A DNA stretch of 64,000 bases from UBA5239 sp040394635 (GTDB lineage: Bacteria > Verrucomicrobiota > Lentisphaeria > Victivallales > Victivallaceae): the NCBI GenBank assembly GCA_040394635.1, contig JBEBRW010000008.1:58181-122180 (forward strand). Direction: 5' to 3'. The notes below the pieces were generated by a model. That model searched no databases. It was not told the origin of the DNA and saw only the letters and a list, made by a program, of their open reading frames with translations. The translations under genes and the position numbers were made by a program. Positions 18,950 to 27,380 of the stretch are shown one piece after another. How positions within the stretch are numbered: position 1 is the stretch's first letter; each line of letters begins with the position of its first letter.

Positions 18950-19534
18950 ATGATTCAAGAAATCAACAGTTTTTTGGCGAACTCCGGCAACATCTATCTG
19001 ACGGTTGCGGTCATCGGATCGGTAATTTTTCTGATTCAGATGGTTCTTACAGTGACAGGGCTCGGACACCATGACATGGACATGGATGTGAGCACGGATG
19101 CCACGGTGGGCCATGAAGGGCTGGACGCGGCGCACGGATGGGATGGACTGCATCTCTTCACGTTCCGCGGGATCGTGGCGTTTCTGACGTTTTTCGGCTG
19201 GGCCGGTTACTTCTGGGGTAGCCTGGGCTGGATCGGACTCTTCATTGCGCTGTTTGCCGGTGCCCTGATGATGGTGATCACCGCGTTTTTGGTGCTTGGC
19301 ATACTGAAGCTCCAGGAGTCCGGCAACATCAAGATGGAAAGCCTGGTCGGCTGCAAAGGGGTGGTTTACCTGACTATTCCGGGCGACAAGAAGGGCAAGG
19401 GGCAGGTGACTGTGTCGCTGCCCAAATGTACCAGAACCATCAATGCCGTGTCGAGCACTGAGCTGAAAACCGGCGTTCCGGTCAAAATTACTGAAATCAT
19501 CGACAACGATCTTTTCGTCGTCGAAGCTCTTTAA
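18950..19534 (+). CDS. NfeD-like membrane protein, flotillin partner
   Basis: 194 residues. Hydrophobic helices at about 17-38, 73-92 and 97-122 flank a His/Asp/Met-rich loop (HHDMDMDVSTDATVGHEG). The C-terminal 60 residues look like the OB-fold of NfeD/YuaF proteins (LVGCKGVVYLTIPG, then the closing DNDLFVVEAL). Such proteins sit next to flotillins in membrane-organising operons, as here (42-bp gap). AAAAAAGGAGG precedes the start. The metal-binding-like loop is unusual enough to note. Confidence 0.78.
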   Translation: MIQEINSFLANSGNIYLTVAVIGSVIFLIQMVLTVTGLGHHDMDMDVSTDATVGHEGLDAAHGWDGLHLFTFRGIVAFLTFFGWAGYFWGSLGWIGLFIALFAGALMMVITAFLVLGILKLQESGNIKMESLVGCKGVVYLTIPGDKKGKGQVTVSLPKCTRTINAVSSTELKTGVPVKITEIIDNDLFVVEAL

Positions 19535-19575
19535 TCCATAATCAACCTTCCAGCACCAAAGGAGAAAAAATATAA

Positions 19576-21186
19576 ATGTTTGATGCAAAATTTATCATCT
19601 TTGTCGGTTTTGCGGTATTCTTCGTCTTCATTGCCGCAATTTCGCTGATCAGCCGTTACCGTAAATGTCCTTCAGACAAAATCATGATCATATATGGTAA
19701 AACCGGAGAGGGCCCTGCCAAGTGTATCCACGGCGGCGCCAAGCTGGTCTGGCCGGTGATTCAGGACTACGGATATATTTCGCTGCGCCCGATGCAGATC
19801 GAAGTGAACCTCGGCAATGCGTTGTGCAAACAGAACATCCGTATCAATGTGCCGAGCGTGTTCACGGTCGGCGTGAGCACACGGGCAGATATCATGGGGA
19901 ACGCGGCCGAACGTCTGTTCGGGCAGAGCCCGGATTCGATTGCGGATCTGGCGAAGGATATCATTTTCGGTCAGCTGCGTCTGGTAATTGCGTCGATGAC
20001 CATTGAGGAAATCAATGCCGACCGCGAAACCTTCCTGCGCGCCGTGGAAGACAACGTAACTGAAGAACTGAAAAAGATCGGGCTCGAGCTGTTGAACGTA
20101 AACATCACCGACATTACCGACGAATCCGGCTATATCACCGCCATCGGCCGCCGTGCCGCTGCGGAAGCGATCAACAAGGCCAAAATCGACGTGGCCGAAG
20201 AAGAACGCAAAGGGAGCGTCGGGGCCGCGGAAGCGACCAAACAGCAGCGTATCGCTGTGTCGCAGGCGGAAGCCGCCGCGGCCGGGGGCGAAGCCAAGGC
20301 CGAGCGCGACAAGAATATTACGATCAAGGAAGCCGACCGCGACAGCCGCGTAGCCACTTCACTGGCGGAAGCCACCGCGGCCAGCGGCGAAGCCGACGCC
20401 GACCGTAACCGCCGTATCGCCGTGAAACAGGCCGAAGCCGCTGCACTGAGCGGTGAAGCTCAGGCTGACCGCGACCGCCGTATCAGCGTGAAGCAGGCTG
20501 ATTCGGAAGCGACCCAGGGCGAAAATATTTCCGCCATCGAGATCGCCAAGTCCAACGCGACCCGTTCCGAACAGGAAGCGGAAGCCTACCGGCGCGCCGA
20601 AGCGGCCAAGCAGGTAGCGATCGCGCAGATTGAAAAGGCCCAGTTCGAAGCGGAAGCCGAAGCTCAGGTCTCGCGTGCGAAGATGGAAATGGAAAAACAG
20701 CGCGCCGAAGTCATCGTTCAGGCCGAAATCCAGCGTCAGCAGATCGAAATCGCCGCCGACGCCGAAGCCGAAAAGCGCCGCCGCGAAGCGCGAGGCGAAG
20801 CCGATGCGATCTTCGCCAAGCTCGAAGCCCAGGCGAAGGGTAACTATGAAATCCTGAAGTCCAAGGCCGACGGTTTCAAGGCCATCGTCACCGCCTGCAA
20901 CCAGAGCGCGGACGAAGCCAGCAAGATGCTGCTGATCGAAAAACTGCAGGACATCGTTTCCCTCCAGACCGAAGCGATCAAGAACATCAAGATCGACAAA
21001 GTCACCGTGTGGGACGGCGGCAATGCGGACGGCAAGAGCAGCACCGCCAATTTTCTCAGCGGCATGATCAAGACTTTGCCGCCCCTGCAGGACGTGGCGA
21101 ACATGGCCGGCGTCGAGCTGCCCGAGTACCTCGGCAAACTCAAAACCGATACCAAAGCAGCCGCTCCCGCCCCGGCGGAAGCATAA
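19576..21186 (+). CDS. Flotillin-like SPFH/band-7 protein with hendecad repeats
   Basis: 536 residues. An N-terminal membrane helix (about 5-25) and an SPFH domain (about 30-190) are followed by a long Ala/Glu-rich coiled coil and a C-terminal assembly region. Residues 231-318 are eight near-perfect 11-residue units (for example AEATAASGEAD then ADRNRRIAVKQ), the signature of a right-handed hendecad coil. Flotillins scaffold membrane microdomains and work with NfeD proteins such as the upstream gene. AAAGGAGAAA precedes the ATG. Confidence 0.9.
   Translation: MFDAKFIIFVGFAVFFVFIAAISLISRYRKCPSDKIMIIYGKTGEGPAKCIHGGAKLVWPVIQDYGYISLRPMQIEVNLGNALCKQNIRINVPSVFTVGVSTRADIMGNAAERLFGQSPDSIADLAKDIIFGQLRLVIASMTIEEINADRETFLRAVEDNVTEELKKIGLELLNVNITDITDESGYITAIGRRAAAEAINKAKIDVAEEERKGSVGAAEATKQQRIAVSQAEAAAAGGEAKAERDKNITIKEADRDSRVATSLAEATAASGEADADRNRRIAVKQAEAAALSGEAQADRDRRISVKQADSEATQGENISAIEIAKSNATRSEQEAEAYRRAEAAKQVAIAQIEKAQFEAEAEAQVSRAKMEMEKQRAEVIVQAEIQRQQIEIAADAEAEKRRREARGEADAIFAKLEAQAKGNYEILKSKADGFKAIVTACNQSADEASKMLLIEKLQDIVSLQTEAIKNIKIDKVTVWDGGNADGKSSTANFLSGMIKTLPPLQDVANMAGVELPEYLGKLKTDTKAAAPAPAEA
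20266..20529 (+). repeat. 33-bp in-frame tandem repeats inside the flotillin gene
   Basis: Eight consecutive 33-nt units code for 11-residue hendecads. They alternate between an AEAxAxxGEA type and an ADRxRRIxVKQ type, so many neighbours are best seen as 66-nt pairs. The third unit (ADRDSRVATSL) lacks a partner, implying an unpaired gain or loss of one unit. Confidence 0.75.
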
Positions 21187-21199
21187 TCGACAAACCCTC

Positions 21200-21237
21200 G
21201 AACGGATGTCCCCCAAGGATGTCCGTTCTTTATTTTT
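21200..21237 (+). terminator. Rho-independent terminator after the flotillin gene
   Basis: An imperfect 12-bp stem (GAACGGATGTCC with GGATGTCCGTTC), a CCCAA loop and a trailing CTTTATTTTT, starting 13 bp after the stop codon. Confidence 0.75.
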
Positions 21238-21256
21238 GCAAAAGTTGTGTTTCCTG

Positions 21257-21294
21257 ATTCTTAATTCTTAATTCTTAATTCTTAATTCTTAATT
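21257..21294. repeat. TTAATTC heptamer microsatellite upstream of waaG
   Basis: About five uninterrupted copies of a 7-bp unit end 4 bp before the waaG ATG. They occupy the place where a Shine-Dalgarno would be expected. Confidence 0.85.
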
Positions 21295-21298
21295 AGCT

Positions 21299-22501
21299 AT
21301 GAAGATTGCAATGACCCTTTTCAAATACTTCCCGTTCGGGGGGCTGCAGCGTGATTTCATGCGGATGGCCGACGAATGTGTGAAGCGCGGACACCAGGTA
21401 ACGACCTTCGCCGGGGCCTGGCAGGGCGATAAACCCGATTGGCTGGACCTGCGGATCATCCCCCTCGAATCGCGTTCGAACCATGGCAAGGGCAGGGAGT
21501 TTGAGAAGCGTTTCGGCGAGATTCTGGAAAAAGAACACTTCGACGTCGTGGTCGGGTTCAACCGCATGGCGTATCTCGATTTCTATTTTGCCGCCGACAA
21601 TTGTCTGTTGATCAGTGACCGCGCCAAGCACTCTGCGCTGATGCTCGCGCTCAATCCGCGTTACCGCGCCTGGCACAAACAGGAACGCGCGGTCATGGAC
21701 CCGGCGGGCAAAGCGATCATCATGTACATCACCCCGCGCCAGAAGGACGATTATATCGCGGTTTACGGCACGCCCGAGGCGCGTTTCCGCTATATTCCGC
21801 CGGGCATCGACACCGCGTGCCGCCGTCCCGCGAACGCCGTCGAAATCCGCGCCGCCAAACGTGCTGAACTCGGCTTGAAAGATGATGAACTGCTGTTGAT
21901 TCTGGTCGGTTCCGATTTCCGGCGCAAGGGCGGGGACCGCCTGGTTCGCGCCACCGCTCAACTTCCGCCCGAACTGCGGAAGCGCTGCCAGGTTTATCTG
22001 GTGGGAAATTGCGGCCCGGGCGGATGCGATGCATTGGCACAGAAACTGGGCATCGCCGAACAGGTGGTTCTGACCGGCGGGCGCACCGACGTACCGGCGT
22101 TGCTGTTGGCCGCCGACTTGATGGTGCATCCGGCGCGTGACGAAGCCACCGGCACGGTACTGGTCGAGGCATTGGCCGCCGGGCTGCCGGTTTTGTGCAC
22201 GGAAACGTGCGGATTCAGCAACTTTGTTCGCGATTCCGGCGGCATAGTGGTCGCCAGCGAACCGTTTGATCAGCATGAACTTGACGCGAAGCTGACGGCC
22301 GCGCTGCAGCCGGAGACCCTCTCCGCGCTGACCAAACAGGCGTTGGAATACGGAGAGAGGACCGATTTCTACCGCCGCGCCGCCGTGGCCGCCGATTTAT
22401 TCGAGGAGAAATACCATGAAGAAGTTGATCGTCCTGATGTTGGTGTCGATGGCCGGGGTTCTGCCCGGATGGTCCGGAGAGGAGTTAAAAATAACGTATG
22501 A
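21299..22501 (+). CDS. waaG: LPS core glycosyltransferase, WaaG/RfaG-like (GT4)
   Basis: 400 residues, GT-B fold. The start LFKYFPFGGLQRDFMRMA and internal YFAAD, GSDFRRKGGDR, HPARDEATGTVLVEALAAGLPVL follow E. coli WaaG closely. The likely reaction is transfer of a hexose from a nucleotide sugar to lipid A-core heptose on the inner membrane's cytoplasmic face; sugar specificity is inferred. There is no Shine-Dalgarno; a TTAATTC repeat directly precedes the ATG. The last 28 codons run into the next gene in another frame, giving an unusual C-terminal tail beyond the WaaG homology. Confidence 0.9.
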   Translation: MKIAMTLFKYFPFGGLQRDFMRMADECVKRGHQVTTFAGAWQGDKPDWLDLRIIPLESRSNHGKGREFEKRFGEILEKEHFDVVVGFNRMAYLDFYFAADNCLLISDRAKHSALMLALNPRYRAWHKQERAVMDPAGKAIIMYITPRQKDDYIAVYGTPEARFRYIPPGIDTACRRPANAVEIRAAKRAELGLKDDELLLILVGSDFRRKGGDRLVRATAQLPPELRKRCQVYLVGNCGPGGCDALAQKLGIAEQVVLTGGRTDVPALLLAADLMVHPARDEATGTVLVEALAAGLPVLCTETCGFSNFVRDSGGIVVASEPFDQHELDAKLTAALQPETLSALTKQALEYGERTDFYRRAAVAADLFEEKYHEEVDRPDVGVDGRGSARMVRRGVKNNV

Positions 22502-23258
22502 CCCGGATTACTTTAATCCTTATGCCACCACCTCGGGACGGTGGAAAATCGGCGGCATAAACCCGGGAGCCCAACTTGTTGCTGAAATCAGCATTTTCAG
22601 CAACAAAGGCGAAATCACAACTTTCTATCAGACCATCGGCGGAAATAAGGAAACATTTTTCTATGCATTTCTGAAGCCGGACGGTATGAAGTATGAATTG
22701 CGGACGACGTTCATACCGAATTTTTTCAGCATTCAGTTTTACGCGATCCAGAAGCTGGAACCGCTTGTGTCCTTTAACTTTGCGGCCTTGAAGGAAATAA
22801 GCGTCAAACCGGAGGAAAGTTTCCGGATCCTGAAACTGGAACCGCGTGCCGTTATAAGGGATTCCAAGCTGGATTATAGAATCAGGTCCGTTTCGGCTAT
22901 TACATATGGAATTGTAGGCGAAAAAGCGGTGAGAATCGAAAAAACACTGTGGGATACCGGCGTCGAATATGTCTATGTGGATATAAAATTCATCACCGAT
23001 CAAACAAAGGTCCGGGAGATCATTGATACGTTGAAACAACAGCGGCCGCCGCTGCAAACCGGAAGCTACAGGTTTACCGATCATTATTTCTTTTTGACGC
23101 CGGAAAAAGTCGCCGATATGCCGAAAACGGAGGAGGAGCTCATCAAACTGCGCACCGAGGTCGAACAAGCCTACAAAAAAGGCAAGGCCTCATTCAGTGA
23201 CCTTGAATTGATTCAGAAGAAACTGATCGAAGTTTACGATGCAACGCCGAAACAGTAA
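22416..23258 (+). CDS. Secreted protein of unknown function
   Basis: 280 residues, not recognised. A clean signal peptide (MKKLIVLMLVSMAGVLPGWSG) and GAGGAGAAATACC before the ATG support this start, although it overlaps waaG by 86 bp. The mature part is mostly beta-strand-like. Its final 55 residues look helical and charged (TEEELIKLRTEVEQAYKKGK). A periplasmic or surface role is all that can be said. Confidence 0.7.
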   Translation: MKKLIVLMLVSMAGVLPGWSGEELKITYDPDYFNPYATTSGRWKIGGINPGAQLVAEISIFSNKGEITTFYQTIGGNKETFFYAFLKPDGMKYELRTTFIPNFFSIQFYAIQKLEPLVSFNFAALKEISVKPEESFRILKLEPRAVIRDSKLDYRIRSVSAITYGIVGEKAVRIEKTLWDTGVEYVYVDIKFITDQTKVREIIDTLKQQRPPLQTGSYRFTDHYFFLTPEKVADMPKTEEELIKLRTEVEQAYKKGKASFSDLELIQKKLIEVYDATPKQ

Positions 23259-23270
23259 CCGGAAGAAAAT

Positions 23271-23293
23271 GCGAGGAATTCTGCGTTCCTCGC
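23271..23293. terminator. Bidirectional hairpin between convergent genes
   Basis: GCGAGGAA (23271-23278), a 7-nt loop, then TTCCTCGC. The U-rich tail is better on the minus strand (ATTTTCTT), and the plus side reads TTTGTCC. It serves the secreted protein gene and the M48 gene. Confidence 0.6.
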
Positions 23294-23300
23294 TTTGTCC

Positions 23301-24128
23301 TTATTTTGCTTCGGCGTAGGTGGCGAAGGCGGCTTTCAGCTCTTCTTTCGAATAAGTCGTACCCATACCCTTTTTGGCGCTCTTTTCGTAGTAGGAGAGA
23401 GCTTCATTCATCTTGTCTTGGAGCCCCTGGATGCGGGTGGTACCGCTCGGGTGGGTCGAGAAATATTCTTCCAGTTTGCTGCTGCTCAGATTACCGAACT
23501 TCTTCCAGAATGCAATCGCCTGCTGCGGGTCGTAACCGGCTTTGGCCATCAGGATCAGCCCTACGTAATCGGCTTCCGATTCGTGTTTGCGGCTGTATGG
23601 CAGGATGGCGGCCAGGTTGGTGGTGACGCCGTAAATTGCCATAGCGGTTTCCGAGCTGGTCATCTGGTTCAGCACTGTGGCCCCGAGGTTCTGCAGCGTG
23701 CCCTGCGAAACGCGTTCGCCGCCGTGACGGCAGATGGCGTGCGCCACTTCGTGGCCGACCACCGCGGCCAGCTCGGCGTCGTTGGCCGTGTATTGATACA
23801 GAGCGGTGTAAACGCCGACTTTGCCGCCCGGCAGGCAGTAGGCGTTGGCGGTGTTGGACTCGAAAACTTTGAATTCCCAGCTGAAATCGCCGCGGTCGGA
23901 TACGGACGCGATGGCGGGGCCGACCCGTTTCAGGGCGGCGTTCAGGAATGCGTCATTGCTGATTTTTTCGGTTTTCAGGACTTCGCTCCAGGCTTCCAGC
24001 CCCATTGTGGCTTCTTCCGACTCCGAGGTGGTCAGGAACTGCGAACGGTTGCTGTATGGCACGGTCTGGCAGCCCGTGGCGATAAGCATAAGCGCCAGTA
24101 TTACGAGAAGATGCAGAAACGATTTCAT
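23301..24128 (-). CDS. M48-family zinc metallopeptidase lipoprotein
   Basis: 275 residues from the ATG at 24128 (GGGAGG upstream; an in-frame ATG at 24152 lacks one). Lipoprotein signal with acylated Cys20 (LIATGC). Catalytic zinc site HEVAH (126-130) and third ligand in HESEAD (about E185). This resembles the single-domain BepA/LoiP-type periplasmic proteases that watch over outer-membrane protein assembly. No TPR domain follows, so LoiP-like is the closer fit. A role with the BamA at 30 kb is inference. Confidence 0.9.
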   Translation of the reverse strand: MKSFLHLLVILALMLIATGCQTVPYSNRSQFLTTSESEEATMGLEAWSEVLKTEKISNDAFLNAALKRVGPAIASVSDRGDFSWEFKVFESNTANAYCLPGGKVGVYTALYQYTANDAELAAVVGHEVAHAICRHGGERVSQGTLQNLGATVLNQMTSSETAMAIYGVTTNLAAILPYSRKHESEADYVGLILMAKAGYDPQQAIAFWKKFGNLSSSKLEEYFSTHPSGTTRIQGLQDKMNEALSYYEKSAKKGMGTTYSKEELKAAFATYAEAK

Positions 24129-24301
24129 ATTGCCTCCCTGGACATTTTTCATAATATATACTGCAAAAGGATAATGACAAAGTACATTTCCGATTAAAAA
24201 AAGTGAATTTTATCACGGACTTGACTTTAAATTCCGCCAATTTGAATCATATTACATAATAAGATAAAAACAAGGCGGTATTCTGTAGTAAGGAGAAATT
24301 T

Positions 24302-25120
24302 ATGAAGAAGAGCATGAAAATGATTATGGCCGTGCTGCTGACGGGCGGCATCGCGTCGGGCCTCCTGGCCCAGGAAGCCGAAAACAAAACATTTACCGGC
24401 AAGGTTCAGGCGAACAAGCTCAATATCCGGGTCAAGCCCGGACAGAAATACACCAGCGTGGGCTCTTACCAGACCGGAGACCAGGTGAATATCATCAAAA
24501 GTCAGGGCAGCTGGTACGAAATCGCGCTTCCCGACAACGCCGCCGTGTGGGTAGCGGCCGATTCCGTGGCCGACGGCAAAATCACCAAAACCGCTTCGCT
24601 CCGCAGCGGCCCCGGCGTCGAACACCAGTCCTACATGCAGGCCAAGGCCGGGCAGGAAGTCAAAGTGATCGACAGCAGCCGCAAGCTCTGGGTGAAAATC
24701 GCTCCGCTCCCCGGCATGACCGCCTGGGTCAGCAAGGAATATATCACGGTATCCAATGCCGATTACGCCAAGATCCCCGGCAATCAGGTCGCCTCCAGCG
24801 AGGACGACGGCAAGAAACCCGGCAAAACCGATGACACCCCCAAATCAACCGCCAAACGGGAACTGCCCTACGTGGCCGGTTCGGCCAAAAAGGTCTCTGT
24901 TTCCGGCGTACTGCAGCCGGTGGCCCCCGGGGAAACCGAGATCACCCACGCGCTTTGTGCGAGCTTCACGGACACCACCGCCAAGTATTACCTGATCGGC
25001 AAAAAGGCCCGCATGGGTAATTTCGAAGGCAAGGAAGTGACCCTGACCGGTACCCGGTATTTCGTCAGCGGCGACTGGAAGGTCCCGGTGATCGAGGTCG
25101 AGAGCGTCAAGGCCAAATAA
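24302..25120 (+). CDS. Secreted protein with two bacterial SH3 domains
   Basis: 272 residues. A signal peptide (about 1-23, ending LLAQ) is followed by two SH3b domains: about 30-90 (NKLNIRVKPG, then SWYEIALP) and 95-155 (TASLRSGPG, then LWVKIAPL). A Lys/Asp-rich linker then leads to a C-terminal beta domain resembling a small OB-like fold (VSGVLQPVAPG, then VTLTGTRYF). SH3b domains commonly bind peptidoglycan. GTAAGGAG precedes the ATG. Confidence 0.8.
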   Translation: MKKSMKMIMAVLLTGGIASGLLAQEAENKTFTGKVQANKLNIRVKPGQKYTSVGSYQTGDQVNIIKSQGSWYEIALPDNAAVWVAADSVADGKITKTASLRSGPGVEHQSYMQAKAGQEVKVIDSSRKLWVKIAPLPGMTAWVSKEYITVSNADYAKIPGNQVASSEDDGKKPGKTDDTPKSTAKRELPYVAGSAKKVSVSGVLQPVAPGETEITHALCASFTDTTAKYYLIGKKARMGNFEGKEVTLTGTRYFVSGDWKVPVIEVESVKAK

Positions 25121-25239
25121 CTCAAGTTCTTTTTATGGGACACATGGGACGTATGTGACAAATGGACGTAAAAACCCGCTGGTCGTATGCGTCCCGTTCG
25201 TTTTCCGCCCTCTTTTCTTTAACTATCCACTGTCAACTG
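25121..25239. other. Gap with degenerate short repeats
   Basis: Near 25137-25172 a loose GGGAC/TGGAC repeat is visible (ATGGGACACATGGGACGTAT). From 25224 to 25255, heptamers of the CTGTCAA/CTATCAA type run into the 3' end of the FAD-enzyme gene. No gene or terminator seen. Confidence 0.5.
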
Positions 25240-26799
25240 TCAACTATCAACTATTCCCACCGCCACTTTCAGGCCGTCGGCAGCGGCGGACATGATGCCG
25301 CCCGCGGCTCCGGCGCCCTCGCCCGCCAGGTAAAGGCCCGGCAGGGAGGTTTCGCCGCGTTCGTTGCGCTGGAAGCGGACCGGGCTCGATACGTAGGTTT
25401 CGATGCCGGTCAGGGTGCCCCGGGTCATGAACCCCGGGCAAAGCTTTTCGAAGTGTTTCAGCGCCTCGCCGATCGCCGCCGATTCCTCGCGCGGCAGCAG
25501 CTGATGCAACGGCGCGGCTTTCAGTCCGAAACAATAGCTGGATTCCGCCGTTGACAATTTTGCCTCGCCCCGCACAAATCCCGTTCCGGACTGCGCCGGC
25601 GCCGTGTAATCCCCGCCGCCCAGCTCAAAAGCACGCGCTTCCAGATTGTCCAGGAAGTCGAATGCCGCCTGCGGCGAGGCGAATTGATCCGGTTCAAGGG
25701 TGGAGATCATACAGGAATTGGCGAACTTGCCGTCGCGCCGGTATGGACTCATGCCGTTGGTGGAGAGGCGCTTGGCGAACGCCATGGACGGGACGATTTC
25801 GCCGCCCGGGCACATGCAGAAGGTCGATATTCCCTTGCCGTTCGGCGGGTGGCTGATGAAATTGTATTCGGCGGCTCCGAGGAACGCCGGGCGCTTTTTC
25901 AGCCCGAACTGGTTGAGGTCCATGATTTCCTGCGGATGCTCGATGCGGCAGCCGATCTGGAAGCCCTTTAACTGTAGTTCGAGGCCAAGTTTGACCAGTT
26001 CCAGCGTCAGTTCGCGCCCGCCGAGGCCGTGGGCGATGAACACCGCCGGGGCGCTGATGGTTTCGCCCTGCAGCGTCACGACACCCGTACAGCGGCCGTT
26101 GGCCGTCAGCACGTTGCGGACGCCGCAGCCGAAGCGGAAGGTGCCGCCCATGGCGGTGATTTCGCGCCGGGTGGAGGCGATCACCCCCGGCAGCAGGTCC
26201 GAACCGATGTGCGGGCGCTTCAGGTACAGAATCTCCGGCGGCGCGCCGTTCTTGACGAAGGTTTCGAGGATGAAACGGATATTCGGGTCGCGGGTGCGCG
26301 TATAAAGTTTGCCGTCGGAGAACGTCCCGGCGCCACCCTCGCCAAGCAGGTAATTGCTCTCGCAGTTCAGTTCGCGGGTCATGCGGAAGCGGGCGATATC
26401 GGCGGCGCGGGTTTCCACGTCGAATCCACGGTCGAGGATCAGCGGTTTGCAGCCGGCGGCGGCCAGCAGCCAGGCGGCCATGAGCCCCGCCGGGCCGGTA
26501 CCGACCACGATCGGATGCAGCAGTTTGCCCGGATTGTCCGGCACGCGGAATGGTTCGGGCTTGACGGCGGGCTTGAAGCGCCGGGGCGCGTCATGCATCT
26601 CCACCTCCAGTGAATAAACCAGTGAAGGGGGCTTGCGGCGGCCGTCGATGCTTTTCGCCACGACCTGGTAGTCGACGATCTTGTCCTCGGTCACGCCGCA
26701 GAATTTGGCGATGAACGGCTTGAGCAGCGGCTCCGCCGAGGGCGCGTCGAAAGGCAGTTCGGTGACCCGGACCTGCAGATTATCCAGCCGGATGCGCAA
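25240..26799 (-). CDS. NAD(P)/FAD-dependent oxidoreductase (COG2509-type)
   Basis: 519 residues. An N-terminal roughly 90-residue domain precedes the Rossmann motif GTGPAGLMAAWLLAAAG. The family's GEGGAGTFSDGKL and FCMCPGGEIV motifs and a C-terminal GLYLAGEGAGAAGGIMSAAADG FAD loop follow. The protein belongs to the uncharacterised FAD-dependent dehydrogenases; the substrate is unknown. The only good start is a TTG immediately after the AMMECR1 stop, with AAGGA about 10 nt upstream. Its stop codon lies inside a heptamer repeat (25223-25255). Confidence 0.85.
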   Translation of the reverse strand: MRIRLDNLQVRVTELPFDAPSAEPLLKPFIAKFCGVTEDKIVDYQVVAKSIDGRRKPPSLVYSLEVEMHDAPRRFKPAVKPEPFRVPDNPGKLLHPIVVGTGPAGLMAAWLLAAAGCKPLILDRGFDVETRAADIARFRMTRELNCESNYLLGEGGAGTFSDGKLYTRTRDPNIRFILETFVKNGAPPEILYLKRPHIGSDLLPGVIASTRREITAMGGTFRFGCGVRNVLTANGRCTGVVTLQGETISAPAVFIAHGLGGRELTLELVKLGLELQLKGFQIGCRIEHPQEIMDLNQFGLKKRPAFLGAAEYNFISHPPNGKGISTFCMCPGGEIVPSMAFAKRLSTNGMSPYRRDGKFANSCMISTLEPDQFASPQAAFDFLDNLEARAFELGGGDYTAPAQSGTGFVRGEAKLSTAESSYCFGLKAAPLHQLLPREESAAIGEALKHFEKLCPGFMTRGTLTGIETYVSSPVRFQRNERGETSLPGLYLAGEGAGAAGGIMSAAADGLKVAVGIVDS

Positions 26800-27366
26800 T
26801 TACCGATAGTCCTTTTCGCCGAAAACGATGGCGGTGAAAACTTCGAATTTGGCCTCGGGACGCTTCCAGGCATCGATGGGCAGCCCCGCCTTGGCGCTGA
26901 GGTTCGCCAGCGTCTGGGTGCGGTTCCAGCCCTGCTCGGGCGCGACCTGCGGCAGGAATACCGCGTGCCGTCCGAAACACTCCATGACGATCCCGTGTTC
27001 GCCTACGATGAAGTCGTCCGGCGAAGCGATCGGAACCATCGGCGTCAGCACCGACACGTCGATCTCGATTTCGCTGAGCTCGTGCTCCTCCACCTGCGGG
27101 AAACGCGGGTCGTTGAAAGCCGCGTTCAAAGCGTTGCGGCCGAGGTTTTTGTACAGTGATTCCACCGCCACAATGTTGCCGATGCAGCCGCGCAGGTGGT
27201 GCCCCGGCACGGTTTCCAGCGTCACGAAGCACGCGCCGGTCTGGTTCAGCATGCCGCCCATATCGTCAAGCGCCGGCTTGACGGCCGGGTCGAACTTCGC
27301 GGTAATAGTGTCCCTCACATACTTGAGGATGGTCTTTTTCTGCTCGTCGGTGAAAACAAATTCCAT
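26800..27366 (-). CDS. AMMECR1-domain protein
   Basis: 188 residues with the AMMECR1 core LRGCIGNI and the flanking TLETVPGHH and EIDVSVLTPM. Bacterial members often accompany a Memo protein and a radical SAM enzyme, neither of which is seen here. Function unknown; the conserved motif suggests an enzyme. The frame is open upstream into the LptG gene, but GGGAG before the ATG at 27366 fixes this start. It sits between LptG and the FAD enzyme in a close minus-strand operon. Confidence 0.9.
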   Translation of the reverse strand: MEFVFTDEQKKTILKYVRDTITAKFDPAVKPALDDMGGMLNQTGACFVTLETVPGHHLRGCIGNIVAVESLYKNLGRNALNAAFNDPRFPQVEEHELSEIEIDVSVLTPMVPIASPDDFIVGEHGIVMECFGRHAVFLPQVAPEQGWNRTQTLANLSAKAGLPIDAWKRPEAKFEVFTAIVFGEKDYR

Positions 27367-27380
27367 GATAATCTCCCGAG

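Noticed and set aside
20266..20529. 33-bp repeats as a CRISPR-like array
   Set aside because: Units are contiguous, in frame and lack spacers; they encode a coiled coil.
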